Shown here: positions 1 through 6,841 of the stretch, piece by piece
Layout of the letters: each line of letters starts with the position of its first letter
Numbering within the stretch: the first letter of the stretch is position 1
From: Campylobacterales bacterium
GTDB taxonomy: Bacteria > Campylobacterota > Campylobacteria > Campylobacterales > Hydrogenimonadaceae
NCBI GenBank assembly: GCA_026986055.1
Contig: JALSPH010000241.1
Coordinates: 1 to 7,478, forward strand
Length of the DNA stretch: 7,478 nt
Direction: 5' to 3'
Notes under the pieces: generated by a model
Database searches by the model: none
What the model was told of the DNA's origin: nothing
What the model saw: only the letters and a program-made list of their open reading frames with translations
Position numbers and translations under genes: made by a program

Positions 1-1133
1 CTTTCAATGCAGACACCATAAAGAACCTCTTCAAAGTTATGATGCAGATGGCGGTCGTCATGACCTACTCCAGCGGAAAACCTGTAGTAAAAGTGGGTAG
101 AATCGCCGGACAATTTGCGAAACCCAGAAGTTCCGACACGGAGGCAAAGGGCGATATGGAGCTTCCAAGCTACAGGGGCGACATCGTCAACGAAGCCGAT
201 TTCGCTCCCGATGCAAGGGAAGCGAGACCGGAAAAACTGATAAAAGCCTACTACCAGTCCGCTGCCACCCTGAACCTGCTTAGAGCCTTCTCGCGTGGCG
301 GCATGGCAGACCTTACAAAAGTTCACAACTGGAACCTGGACTTCGTAAAAGATAGAGCACTTGGAAAGCGTTACGAGGAGCTTGCGGAGAAGATAACCCA
401 GGCGATGCAGTTCATAGCGGCATGCGGCATCACTCCCCAAAACACGCCTCAACTGCACGAAACGGTGCTCTACACTTCACATGAAGCTCTGCTTCTCGGT
501 TACGAAGAGGCGCTCACCCGTATAGACTCTCTGACCGGAAAGTGGTACGACTGCTCTGCCCATATGCTCTGGATAGGCGACAGAACCAGAGATCCAAACG
601 GTGCTCATATAGAGTTCTTCAGAGGCATCAACAATCCGGTAGGCGTAAAAGTGGGTCCCAGTATGACGGAGGATGAGCTTGTAGTGCTCACCGAAAAACT
701 CAACCCCGAAAATATCCCGGGGCGCCTTACCTTCATAGTAAGAATGGGTGCAGATAAGATAGGAGAGCTCTTCCCGCCTCTGCTCAGACGCATAAAGTCT
801 GAAGGCAAAAATGTGGTATGGAGCTGCGACCCTATGCATGGAAACACCTTCAAAACGGAAAACGGTTTCAAAACCCGTGAATTCAACAATATCCTCTCCG
901 AAGTGAAACAGTTCTTTCAGATTCACGCGGCAGAAGGTACGGTTGCAGGCGGGATACACCTCGAGATGACGGGAGAAGATGTAACGGAGTGCACCGGCAG
1001 CCAGAGCTGCAACATAACCGTAGATGCTCTCGGAAGCCGCTACCATACACAGTGCGACCCAAGACTAAATGCAAACCAGGCCCTTGAGATGGCATTTATG
1101 ATCTCTGAGTTTTTCAAAGAGCTCAAGCGCTGA
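1..1133 (+). CDS. aroG: Class II 3-deoxy-7-phosphoheptulonate (DAHP) synthase, 5' end missing
   Basis: This enzyme condenses phosphoenolpyruvate with erythrose 4-phosphate to give DAHP, the entry step of the shikimate pathway to aromatic amino acids; it is cytoplasmic. The reading frame is open to the left edge (first full codon at 3), so the gene starts upstream. About 377 residues are present, against roughly 450 in the family, so some 70 N-terminal residues, including the metal-binding cysteine of the class, lie outside. Class II hallmarks are visible: [12 protein letters not shown] (from about 96), the WSCDPMHGN block with the metal-ligand His codon at 837, [15 protein letters not shown] with the ligand Glu at 963, and CDPRLN with the ligand Asp at 1056. 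Residue roles are taken from the Mycobacterium tuberculosis enzyme. Class II enzymes are the usual DAHP synthase of Campylobacterota. A hairpin follows the stop codon, so this gene is probably transcribed separately from the run downstream. The family call is firm; the symbol is used loosely (aroF or aroG). Confidence 0.97.
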   Translation, partial: FNADTIKNLFKVMMQMAVVMTYSSGKPVVKVGRIAGQFAKPRSSDTEAKGDMELPSYRGDIVNEADFAPDAREARPEKLIKAYYQSAATLNLLRAFSRGGMADLTKVHNWNLDFVKDRALGKRYEELAEKITQAMQFIAACGITPQNTPQLHETVLYTSHEALLLGYEEALTRIDSLTGKWYDCSAHMLWIGDRTRDPNGAHIEFFRGINNPVGVKVGPSMTEDELVVLTEKLNPENIPGRLTFIVRMGADKIGELFPPLLRRIKSEGKNVVWSCDPMHGNTFKTENGFKTREFNNILSEVKQFFQIHAAEGTVAGGIHLEMTGEDVTECTGSQSCNITVDALGSRYHTQCDPRLNANQALEMAFMISEFFKELKR

Positions 1134-1148
1134 AACGCTCTTTATCGG

Positions 1149-1188
1149 ACTTTACCGCAACAATATGACCGGTTGCGGTAAAGTTTTG
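1149..1188 (+). terminator. Probable Rho-independent terminator after the DAHP synthase gene
   Basis: A perfect 13-bp inverted repeat begins 15 bases after the stop codon: ACTTTACCGCAAC at 1149-1161 pairs with GTTGCGGTAAAGT at 1172-1184 around a 10-base loop. The stem is GC-rich near the loop. The run of T that follows is short (four T at 1184-1187, then GG), so termination may be incomplete. The repeat is symmetric, but a terminator for the + strand is the natural reading because no gene converges from the right. Confidence 0.65.
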
Positions 1189-1263
1189 GAGGCATCTTTT
1201 ATAAAAAAGTGTTAACTTTCTATTCAAATTCCTATGTCACCATATTTATCAACCACTCGTATA

Positions 1264-1300
1264 ACTTTGTTTCAGCTTCATTATTTTATAATGAACTATT
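1264..1300 (+). promoter_or_regulatory. Probable sigma70-type promoter of the cyclase-cvpA-fur run
   Basis: A perfect -10 hexamer TATAAT lies at 1287-1292, downstream of T-rich DNA and with no convincing -35 box, which is the usual look of vegetative promoters in Campylobacterota. Transcription would start near 1299, giving a leader of about 55 bases before the ATG at 1355. The position just after a terminator and ahead of a closely spaced gene run supports the call. Confidence 0.6.
1277..1295. promoter_or_regulatory. 19-bp palindrome over the promoter, candidate operator
   Basis: TTCATTAT at 1277-1284 is repeated exactly in inverse as ATAATGAA at 1288-1295, with TTT between. The right arm contains the -10 hexamer, so a protein bound here would block RNA polymerase. 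Its size and AT-richness resemble a Fur box, but the half-sites face the opposite way to the classical GATAAT-GATAAT-C-ATTATC arrangement, so Fur binding is only a possibility. In AT-rich DNA a chance palindrome of this quality is not negligible. Confidence 0.35.
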
Positions 1301-1354
1301 TTGGAAAACCTCGAAAAAAGATACGACAAATATACTTATGAAGCGGAGTAACCT

Positions 1355-2290
1355 ATGCCATCTTTAGAAAACATTGGCGACGTAGTCAAAAAGAGCTGCG
1401 AAGAGATCAAAGAGACGATCAGCCAGAAAAGAGTTGAACCGGGCGATGCCGCCGAGATTATCAAAAATGTCGTAGAGACATTTTTCGACAGACTAAGAAA
1501 GTCGGGCTACTCCACATACCTTGACGAATATCTGGAAACGGAACATGAGAAAAAGTCTAAAAAGTGTATAGATATTGCAAAAGAGAGTATCGACTCCTTC
1601 AAAGAGTCGAATACAAACCTTCAAAACATTACCAAAACCCACACTATCGAAATTGAAAATATCGTCGAAAGCAGCGAAGAGATAGATATTCCCAAGTTCA
1701 AAAACCGTATAGAGGCATTTCAAAGCGATCTTTTGAACGAACTGCAACGAGCAAACGAACTGATAAAATCTCTGGAGAGTGAAATAGAGGAGCTTCAGAA
1801 GCAGTCCAACATCGACCCTTTGACGAAGCTCTACAACAGAAAAGCGCTTGAGATAGATGCCAAAGAGTTGCTAAAGCACTCAAATCAGAGAAACTTGAAC
1901 ATCTCACTTCTCATGATAGATGCAGACGACTTCAAAAAGATAAACGATACCTTCGGTCACCTTGCGGGAGACAAGGTTCTTATACTGCTGGCGAAACTCT
2001 TCAAACTATCCATCAGAGAGTACGACAGAGCCTACAGATATGGAGGAGAGGAGTTTCTCATCATCTTCAACCGTGCCGAAAAAGAGGATGCGAAAAAAGT
2101 TGCCGAACGCATTATGAAGTTGGTAAGAGAGAACAAACTCATCTATAAAGGACAAACCATACGGATAACTCTTAGCATGGGGCTGACCTCTCACCAGAAA
2201 GGGGATACTCTGGTGAGTATGATCGAGCGTGCCGATGCGGCTGTATATCAAGCCAAACATGAAGGTAAAGATAGACTGGTGGTGCGTTGA
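1355..2290 (+). CDS. GGDEF-domain diguanylate cyclase, cytoplasmic
   Basis: Predicted to make cyclic di-GMP from two GTP. The 311-residue protein has no signal peptide or membrane span. Residues 1 to about 110 are hydrophilic, mostly helical and match no domain I recognise; about 115-150 look like a coiled coil leading into the GGDEF domain (about 150-311). The domain opens with DPLT (154-157) and NR (161-162). Its metal and nucleotide residues are present: D189, N197 and D206 in the DADDFKKIND...GD stretch, and the signature GGEEF at 230-234. The inhibitory I-site RxxD is intact as R221/D224, exactly five residues before GGEEF, so feedback inhibition by product is likely. There is no EAL domain. 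The start is supported by GGAG at 1345-1348, six bases before ATG. The stop overlaps the cvpA start by one base, which suggests coupled translation. The signal sensed by the N-terminal part is unknown. Confidence 0.93.
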   Translation: MPSLENIGDVVKKSCEEIKETISQKRVEPGDAAEIIKNVVETFFDRLRKSGYSTYLDEYLETEHEKKSKKCIDIAKESIDSFKESNTNLQNITKTHTIEIENIVESSEEIDIPKFKNRIEAFQSDLLNELQRANELIKSLESEIEELQKQSNIDPLTKLYNRKALEIDAKELLKHSNQRNLNISLLMIDADDFKKINDTFGHLAGDKVLILLAKLFKLSIREYDRAYRYGGEEFLIIFNRAEKEDAKKVAERIMKLVRENKLIYKGQTIRITLSMGLTSHQKGDTLVSMIERADAAVYQAKHEGKDRLVVR

Positions 2291-2880
2291 TGGATCTTAA
2301 CTGGTTCGATATAGTTACAGGCTCTTTGATAGTTCTTATAGGACTCAAAGGTCTTTTCAACGGTCTCATAAAAGAGCTTGCAGGTCTTGTCGGAATAGTT
2401 CTCGGTGTCTGGCTCGCTTCGCTCTTTGCAACGGAGTTCGGCAAGTGGTTGGGTGCAAATGTAATCCACATCGACTCGCAATCGGCCCTTAGCATGATAG
2501 GCTTCCTTGCTCTTTTGGCACTCATATGGACAGGTTGCGTAATAGCGGGAGTGATAGTAGCAAAACTCGTTTCGCTCTCGGGACTCGGTATCGCGGACAG
2601 AATTCTGGGACTCACTTTCGCTTCCGCAAAGGTTTTCATCATCATAGCCGTCATAGTCTACGCACTCTCCAACATCGAAATCGTAAGAAAAAATACGACG
2701 AGCTTCACCCAAAAGAGTCTACTTTTTCCTCTCTTTATAAAAACCGGAGATATGATAGTGCACATAGATACCGACCAACTTGCCGAAAAAGCGGGTGCGT
2801 TGGGGGATGGGGCGAAAGCTGCCGTGAAAAACGGTGCCGAGATGATCAAAGAGCAGATTCCTAAAGAGCCAAAGGAGTAG
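2290..2880 (+). CDS. cvpA: CvpA family inner-membrane protein
   Basis: A 196-residue membrane protein of the CvpA family, named for colicin V production in E. coli; its biochemical role is not well defined, and the family is linked to envelope stress, biofilm and surface traits. The N-terminus WFDIVTGSLIVLIGLKGLFNG is characteristic. Four hydrophobic segments can be placed at about 5-27, 30-48, 66-93 and 106-128, followed by a more polar C-terminal part (130-196) with charged, Ala-rich helix near the end (165-190). I chose ATG at 2290, which overlaps the preceding TGA and makes reinitiation likely; a TTG one codon earlier (2287) is possible but less fitting. The gene ends one base before fur. 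The cvpA-fur-lysS order is the one known in C. jejuni, which supports the family call. Confidence 0.9.
   Translation: MDLNWFDIVTGSLIVLIGLKGLFNGLIKELAGLVGIVLGVWLASLFATEFGKWLGANVIHIDSQSALSMIGFLALLALIWTGCVIAGVIVAKLVSLSGLGIADRILGLTFASAKVFIIIAVIVYALSNIEIVRKNTTSFTQKSLLFPLFIKTGDMIVHIDTDQLAEKAGALGDGAKAAVKNGAEMIKEQIPKEPKE
2872..2877 (+). promoter_or_regulatory. Ribosome binding site of fur
   Basis: AAGGAG lies inside the last codons of cvpA, four bases before the fur ATG at 2882. It fixes the fur start and shows that fur is translated from a message that also carries the end of cvpA. Confidence 0.75.
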
Positions 2881-2881
2881 A

Positions 2882-3367
2882 ATGAAAAAGAGCCAGCCTG
2901 TCTCAACCTCTCCGCTCATACCTTACGAAGCTCTTCTTCAGCAATTCAAGCAGCTTCTTCGCTCGAACAATCTGAAGTTCACAAAGCAGCGTGAAACTAT
3001 TTTACATGCTCTATATACCCATTCAGGCCACTTCACACCCGAAGAGCTCTACCGTTTCATAAAGAGTGAATACCCGCAACTGAATACCGGTATAGCGACA
3101 ATTTACAGAACACTTTCACTCCTTGAAAATGCTGGTATCGTAACCTCCATCTCTTTTGGCACACAAGGCAAAAAGTATGAACTTGGAGTCAAGGCGCACC
3201 ACGACCACATCATTTGTACAAATTGTGGTAAAATTCTGGAATTTTACGACGAGGCCATAGAAAAGAGGCAGGAGAAGATCGCCAAAGAGTTCGGCTTCAA
3301 AATGGAAGACCACTCTATGAAAATCTTCGGAATCTGCCCCGAGTGCCAAAAAAAAGAGAGAGAATGA
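2882..3367 (+). CDS. fur: Ferric uptake regulator Fur
   Basis: Metal-dependent DNA-binding repressor controlling iron uptake and storage. The 161-residue protein has a winged-helix DNA-binding half (about 30-95, with LKFTKQRETIL and the recognition region around TGIATIYRTLSLLE) and a C-terminal dimer and metal half. It carries the roughly 10-residue N-terminal extension seen in Campylobacterota Fur. Aligned by eye to H. pylori Fur, all three metal sites are kept: structural zinc C112, C115, C152, C155; regulatory site H50, E100, H107, H109, E120; third site H106, D108, E127, H144 (site assignments from memory of the published structure). The GIAT.YRTL, VTSISFG and HHDH.IC blocks match C. jejuni Fur almost word for word, which argues for Fur rather than PerR or Zur. 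It has no obvious promoter of its own; in C. jejuni fur is reported to be transcribed from promoters in or ahead of upstream genes. Confidence 0.95.
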   Translation: MKKSQPVSTSPLIPYEALLQQFKQLLRSNNLKFTKQRETILHALYTHSGHFTPEELYRFIKSEYPQLNTGIATIYRTLSLLENAGIVTSISFGTQGKKYELGVKAHHDHIICTNCGKILEFYDEAIEKRQEKIAKEFGFKMEDHSMKIFGICPECQKKERE

Positions 3368-3379
3368 TCTCTAACGAAA

Positions 3380-3394
3380 AGGGAAATAAGATTG
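3380..3394 (+). promoter_or_regulatory. Ribosome binding site and TTG start of lysS
   Basis: AGGGA at 3380-3384 is followed seven bases later by TTG at 3392. The lysS frame has a stop at 3365-3367 and no ATG until codon 71, which lies inside the anticodon-binding domain. The sequence right after TTG aligns with the N-termini of C. jejuni and H. pylori LysRS, so TTG is the only sensible start. Confidence 0.85.
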
Positions 3395-4921
3395 ATTTTT
3401 GATGATCAGTACCGAAAACTAAGGATAGAAAAGGCGAATGCGCTGAGAGAGGCGGGCATAAACCCATACCAAAATCGCGCCGTCAAAGAGTGCACGAACA
3501 GAGAGTTTCTCGAAAAGTTCTCATACTTGAAGGAGAGTGAAGAGAAAGAGGCGATAGATAAGATTTGTACCGTTGCGGGACGCATAAAGTTTCTTCGTCT
3601 GATGGGAAAGGCGGCTTTTGCAAAAATCGAAGATGAAAGCGGCATTTTGCAGATATACTTCAGCAGAGACGACTTGGGGGACGAATGGTTCAAAACCGTT
3701 AAGAAGATGGTAGAGGTAGGCGACATAATAGCTGCCACCGGATATCCATTCATAACGAGAACGGGCGAGCTCACCATGCATGTCAAACGCCTCGAGATCG
3801 TTACAAAAGCGATAAACCCCCTGCCGGAGAAGTTCCACGGACTTCAAGATATCGAGCTTAGATACAGAAAGCGCTATCTCGATATGATAATGAACCCGGA
3901 TGTCAAAGAGACCTTTTTGATGCGCTCAAAAATTGTGAGCCTGATTCGCAGGTTTTTCGAAGAGCACGGGTTTCTGGAGGTCGAAACTCCGATGATGCAC
4001 CCGATACCGGGCGGTGCGAATGCAAGGCCCTTTGTAACGCATCACAACGCTCTTGGAGTCGACAGATACCTTCGTATAGCTCCGGAGCTATACCTGAAAC
4101 GTCTTATTGTAGGCGGTTTTGAAGCGGTTTTTGAGATAAACAGAAACTTTAGAAACGAGGGTATGGACCATACCCACAACCCAGAATTTACGATGATAGA
4201 GTTCTATTGGGCATACCACAGGTATGAAGATCTTATGGAGCTGACGGAGAAGCTCTTCGAGTATCTTTTCAAAGAGCTTGGGCTTCCTAAAAAGCTTCCT
4301 TACGGAGATTATGAGATAGACTTCTCTATACCTTTCAAACGCATAGCCTACAAAGATGCCCTTGTTCAGATCGGGGGAGTAGATGAGAAGATGCTTGAAA
4401 ACCCTAATGCCATGAGAAGTTTTCTGAAAGATAGAGGCGTGGAGGTCGAAGAGAGCTTGACAAAAGGGCAACTCTGGGGAGAGCTATTCGATGAACTTGT
4501 GGAAGATAAGCTGATAAACCCCACTTTCGTGACCCACTTCCCGATAGATATTAGCCCTCTGGCAAGAAGAAGCGACGACAACCCGGAAATCGCCGAAAGG
4601 TTTGAACTCTTCATAGCGGGAAAAGAGATAGCGAACGGTTTCAGCGAGCTTAACGACCCGCTCGATCAGTATGAGCGCTTCAAAGCACAGGCTGCACAAA
4701 AAGAGAGTGACGACGAGGCCATGCATATGGATGAAGATTATGTAGAGGCGCTCGGCTACGGTATGCCGCCTACCGCCGGCGAAGGTATAGGTATAGACAG
4801 GCTTGTCATGCTGCTTACCGACAAGCACTCCATACGAGATGTGATCCTGTTTCCTGCAATGCGTCCGCAAAAGCAGCAAACCAAAAAAGATGAAGAAACC
4901 AAAAGCGAGGATGAGAAATGA
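3392..4921 (+). CDS. lysS: Lysyl-tRNA synthetase, class II
   Basis: Charges tRNA-Lys with lysine using ATP in the cytoplasm. The 509-residue protein has the class II LysRS layout: helical N-terminus (1-55), OB-fold anticodon-binding domain (about 57-140, [21 protein letters not shown]), then the catalytic domain (about 155-495). Motif 1 is around 190-204 ([10 protein letters not shown]), followed by GGANARPF at 207-214. Motif 2 spans 251-270, starting RNFRNEG and ending in Glu270. Motif 3 is GIGIDRL at 465-471 with the conserved Arg470. After the usual LFPAMRPQ end (487-493) there is a lysine- and glutamate-rich tail of about 16 residues, which also carries the translation signals of glyA. 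Translation starts at TTG, reducing initiation relative to ATG. It lies 24 bases after fur and overlaps glyA by four bases. Confidence 0.97.
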   Translation: MIFDDQYRKLRIEKANALREAGINPYQNRAVKECTNREFLEKFSYLKESEEKEAIDKICTVAGRIKFLRLMGKAAFAKIEDESGILQIYFSRDDLGDEWFKTVKKMVEVGDIIAATGYPFITRTGELTMHVKRLEIVTKAINPLPEKFHGLQDIELRYRKRYLDMIMNPDVKETFLMRSKIVSLIRRFFEEHGFLEVETPMMHPIPGGANARPFVTHHNALGVDRYLRIAPELYLKRLIVGGFEAVFEINRNFRNEGMDHTHNPEFTMIEFYWAYHRYEDLMELTEKLFEYLFKELGLPKKLPYGDYEIDFSIPFKRIAYKDALVQIGGVDEKMLENPNAMRSFLKDRGVEVEESLTKGQLWGELFDELVEDKLINPTFVTHFPIDISPLARRSDDNPEIAERFELFIAGKEIANGFSELNDPLDQYERFKAQAAQKESDDEAMHMDEDYVEALGYGMPPTAGEGIGIDRLVMLLTDKHSIRDVILFPAMRPQKQQTKKDEETKSEDEK

Positions 4922-6165
4922 CAATACTAGAGCAAAACGACCCTATAGTCTACGACATTTTAAAAAACGAGCTGAAACGCCAAACCGACCATCTGGAGAT
5001 GATAGCGAGCGAAAACTTCACCTTTCCCGAAGTTATGGAGGCACAAGGCAGTATCTTTACCAACAAGTACGCAGAAGGTTACCCATATAAGCGCTACTAC
5101 GGTGGATGCGAGTATGCCGACGCCATAGAGCAGCTTGCTATAGATAGAGCCAAGCTTCTTTTTGGATGCGAGTTCGCAAACGTGCAACCGCACTCGGGAA
5201 GCCAGGCAAACGGCGGCGTATATGCCGCTTTGCTCAAAGCCGGAGATAAGATTTTAGGAATGGACCTAAGCCACGGCGGGCACCTCACCCACGGTGCGAA
5301 GGTGAGCTTTTCGGGGAAAAACTACCAGAGCTTCACCTATGGCGTGGAGATGGATGGGCGCATCAACTACGAAAGAGTTGCCGACATAGCGCAGATCGTA
5401 AAACCGAAACTGATCGTTTGCGGTGCGAGCGCTTATGCAAGAGAGATCGATTTTGCAAAATTCAAAGAGATAGCAGATAGCGTCGGAGCGCTTCTGCTGG
5501 CCGACATCGCACATATAGCCGGCCTTGTAGTAGCTGGTGAGCATCCAAGTCCCTTCCCCCACTGCGACGTAGTCACCACCACTACCCACAAGACACTCAG
5601 AGGCCCCCGCGGCGGACTCATAATGACAAACGACGAAGAGTTGGCCAAAAAGATCAACAGTGCCATCTTTCCCGGCATTCAGGGCGGACCTCTTGTCCAC
5701 GTGATCGCCGCCAAAGCGGTGGGGTTTGCCAAAAACCTCGACGATTCGTGGAAGGTTTACGCAAGGCAGGTTAAAGCGAACGCCTCTATTCTTGCCGACG
5801 TACTTATGAAAAGAGGCTACGATGTCGTAAGCGGCGGTACCGACAACCATCTGGTGCTTGTCTCTTTTTTAAACAAAGATTTCAGCGGAAAAGATGCGGA
5901 CGCCGCACTCGGTCGCGCCGGAATAACCGTAAACAAAAATACGGTACCGGGTGAAACGAGAAGCCCTTTCGTTACAAGCGGTATACGCATAGGTTCGCCT
6001 GCACTTACGGCCAGAGGTATGAAAGAGGCGGAGTTCGAAGAGATAGCCAATGCCATCTGCGATGTACTCGACGATATTACAAACGAAGAGAAGCAAGCGC
6101 AGATAAAAGAGAGAATGACGAAACTTGCAAGAAACTTCGTCATCTACGATCGTCCGACATATTGA
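4918..6165 (+). CDS. glyA: Serine hydroxymethyltransferase
   Basis: A PLP enzyme that interconverts serine and tetrahydrofolate with glycine and methylene-tetrahydrofolate, the main source of one-carbon units. At 415 residues it has full family length. Recognisable features are the N-terminal IASENFT block (29-35), YPYKRYYGG (56-64), PHSGSQAN (91-98, cofactor phosphate contacts), the Asp of ADIAH (D196) that holds the pyridine nitrogen, the PLP lysine K225 in [14 protein letters not shown], and R357 in GIRIGS for the substrate carboxylate. The ATG sits inside the lysS stop as an ATGA overlap, so translation is probably coupled to lysS. A GAGG-like ribosome site lies in the lysS tail about ten bases upstream. 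The lysS-glyA pair is a standard neighbour pair in Campylobacterota. Confidence 0.98.
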   Translation: MTILEQNDPIVYDILKNELKRQTDHLEMIASENFTFPEVMEAQGSIFTNKYAEGYPYKRYYGGCEYADAIEQLAIDRAKLLFGCEFANVQPHSGSQANGGVYAALLKAGDKILGMDLSHGGHLTHGAKVSFSGKNYQSFTYGVEMDGRINYERVADIAQIVKPKLIVCGASAYAREIDFAKFKEIADSVGALLLADIAHIAGLVVAGEHPSPFPHCDVVTTTTHKTLRGPRGGLIMTNDEELAKKINSAIFPGIQGGPLVHVIAAKAVGFAKNLDDSWKVYARQVKANASILADVLMKRGYDVVSGGTDNHLVLVSFLNKDFSGKDADAALGRAGITVNKNTVPGETRSPFVTSGIRIGSPALTARGMKEAEFEEIANAICDVLDDITNEEKQAQIKERMTKLARNFVIYDRPTY

Positions 6166-6263
6166 TATGATGGTTAACTCTGTCTCGATCGAATCTTTTA
6201 ATGAGAAAAGATCTCTTCTATCGATGATGTATGCCTTTCACCGGCACCCACAAAGGTAAAGAA
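6166..6263. other. 98-base gap between glyA and the DUF1882 gene
   Basis: No terminator is visible. The gap holds a weak hairpin (ATCTTTT at 6193-6199 with AAAAGAT at 6206-6212) without a T-run, a TATGAT hexamer at 6166-6171 that could pass as a -10 but has no supporting context, and a 30-codon open frame at 6167-6259. Its last bases provide AAAGG (6252-6256), the probable ribosome site for the ATG at 6264. The downstream gene may therefore share the operon transcript. Confidence 0.4.
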
Positions 6264-6806
6264 ATGTACAATGTAGATACACATCTTATCAAGTTCGTAA
6301 CGGATCACTACTATCTGCAGCGCTCAAGTATCGTCAATAAGATCGAAATGAACGGCCGAATCTTCTACAACAAATTCGAACGTATCGACAAACCTCTTAC
6401 AAGATCGGTCATGAACGATCATGGAGATGGAAAAATAACGGTAGCGCACGACCTTGTAAACCGTTTCGATAAGGTTGAAAACATAGTTTTTGACTATAAT
6501 GGACGAAATCCAGAGAGATTCTGGCACAGAGCGCAGTTGCTTCTTAGAGAAGAGGGTTTTTTGAATTTTACGGCATACGAGACAAAGACTCCGGGACATC
6601 TGCATCTTTACGTACACAAGGGGCATACGACACTCCCTGAAGCATATCAGCTTGGAAGATTGCTCTCTACGAAGCTTGCCACGAAAATGCCGAGAGAGTG
6701 GAGAGTCTTTCCATCTGCGGATCTGCCGAGAGAGTATAATATACTGATACTCCCATACAGGGTATTTGCAAAAGAGCGTGGAGCATCCTGGTCCAAACAT
6801 ATGTAG
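6264..6806 (+). CDS. DUF1882 family conserved protein of unknown function
   Basis: I recognise this as the family of C. jejuni Cj0403 and H. pylori HP0184, from its position after glyA and its sequence style; no function has been established to my knowledge. The chosen start gives 180 residues and has AAAGG seven bases upstream; an in-frame ATG at 6231 would add 11 residues but lacks a ribosome site. It has no membrane span or signal peptide, so is probably cytoplasmic. The N-terminal part (about 5-45) contains THLIKF...HYY and [16 protein letters not shown]. The core is IVFDYNG (74-80), a helix [11 protein letters not shown] (89-99), then [13 protein letters not shown] (108-120). Near the end are FPSADLP (149-155) and ILILPYR (160-166). 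This order resembles the catalytic motifs of archaeo-eukaryotic primase folds, which is only an inference. It lies 35 bases before the SPOR gene. Confidence 0.8.
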   Translation: MYNVDTHLIKFVTDHYYLQRSSIVNKIEMNGRIFYNKFERIDKPLTRSVMNDHGDGKITVAHDLVNRFDKVENIVFDYNGRNPERFWHRAQLLLREEGFLNFTAYETKTPGHLHLYVHKGHTTLPEAYQLGRLLSTKLATKMPREWRVFPSADLPREYNILILPYRVFAKERGASWSKHM

Positions 6807-6830
6807 TCGAAAGAGACTATACCTCTACGG

Positions 6831-6836
6831 AAGGAG
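6831..6836 (+). promoter_or_regulatory. Ribosome binding site of the SPOR protein gene
   Basis: AAGGAG is five bases before ATG at 6842, within a purine-rich stretch 6829-6840. It is the strongest ribosome site in the window and fixes the start of a gene that has no stop inside the window. Confidence 0.8.
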
Positions 6837-6841
6837 AGAGC

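Noticed and set aside
477..1046. 189-codon antisense open frame inside the DAHP synthase gene
   Set aside because: It lies opposite a highly conserved enzyme gene, has no ribosome site I can see and no recognisable domain; it is a by-product of codon usage on the coding strand.
1277..1295. Classical Fur box upstream of the cyclase gene
   Set aside because: The half-sites run ATTAT then ATAAT, the reverse of the GATAAT...ATTATC order, so I list it only as an unassigned palindrome.
1291..1341. 16-codon open frame in the cyclase leader
   Set aside because: Its ATG overlaps the -10 box and would lie upstream of the expected transcript start.
1296..1354. c-di-GMP riboswitch in the leader of the cyclase gene
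   Set aside because: The leader is only about 55 bases and shows no paired-helix architecture of GEMM-type riboswitches.
2248..2712. 154-codon antisense open frame across the cyclase-cvpA junction
   Set aside because: The product is low-complexity and polar with no family resemblance, and the + strand codes for a clear CvpA protein.
2735..2756. TATAAA and TATGAT hexamers inside cvpA as a fur promoter
   Set aside because: Such hexamers are frequent in AT-rich coding sequence and nothing else marks a promoter here, although an internal fur promoter cannot be excluded.
6193..6212. Hairpin after glyA as a terminator
   Set aside because: The 7-bp stem is mostly A-T pairs and no T-run follows; termination is unlikely.
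6231..6263. Earlier ATG for the DUF1882 gene
   Set aside because: No ribosome site precedes it, while ATG 6264 has AAAGG at good spacing and gives the length I remember for the family, about 180 residues.
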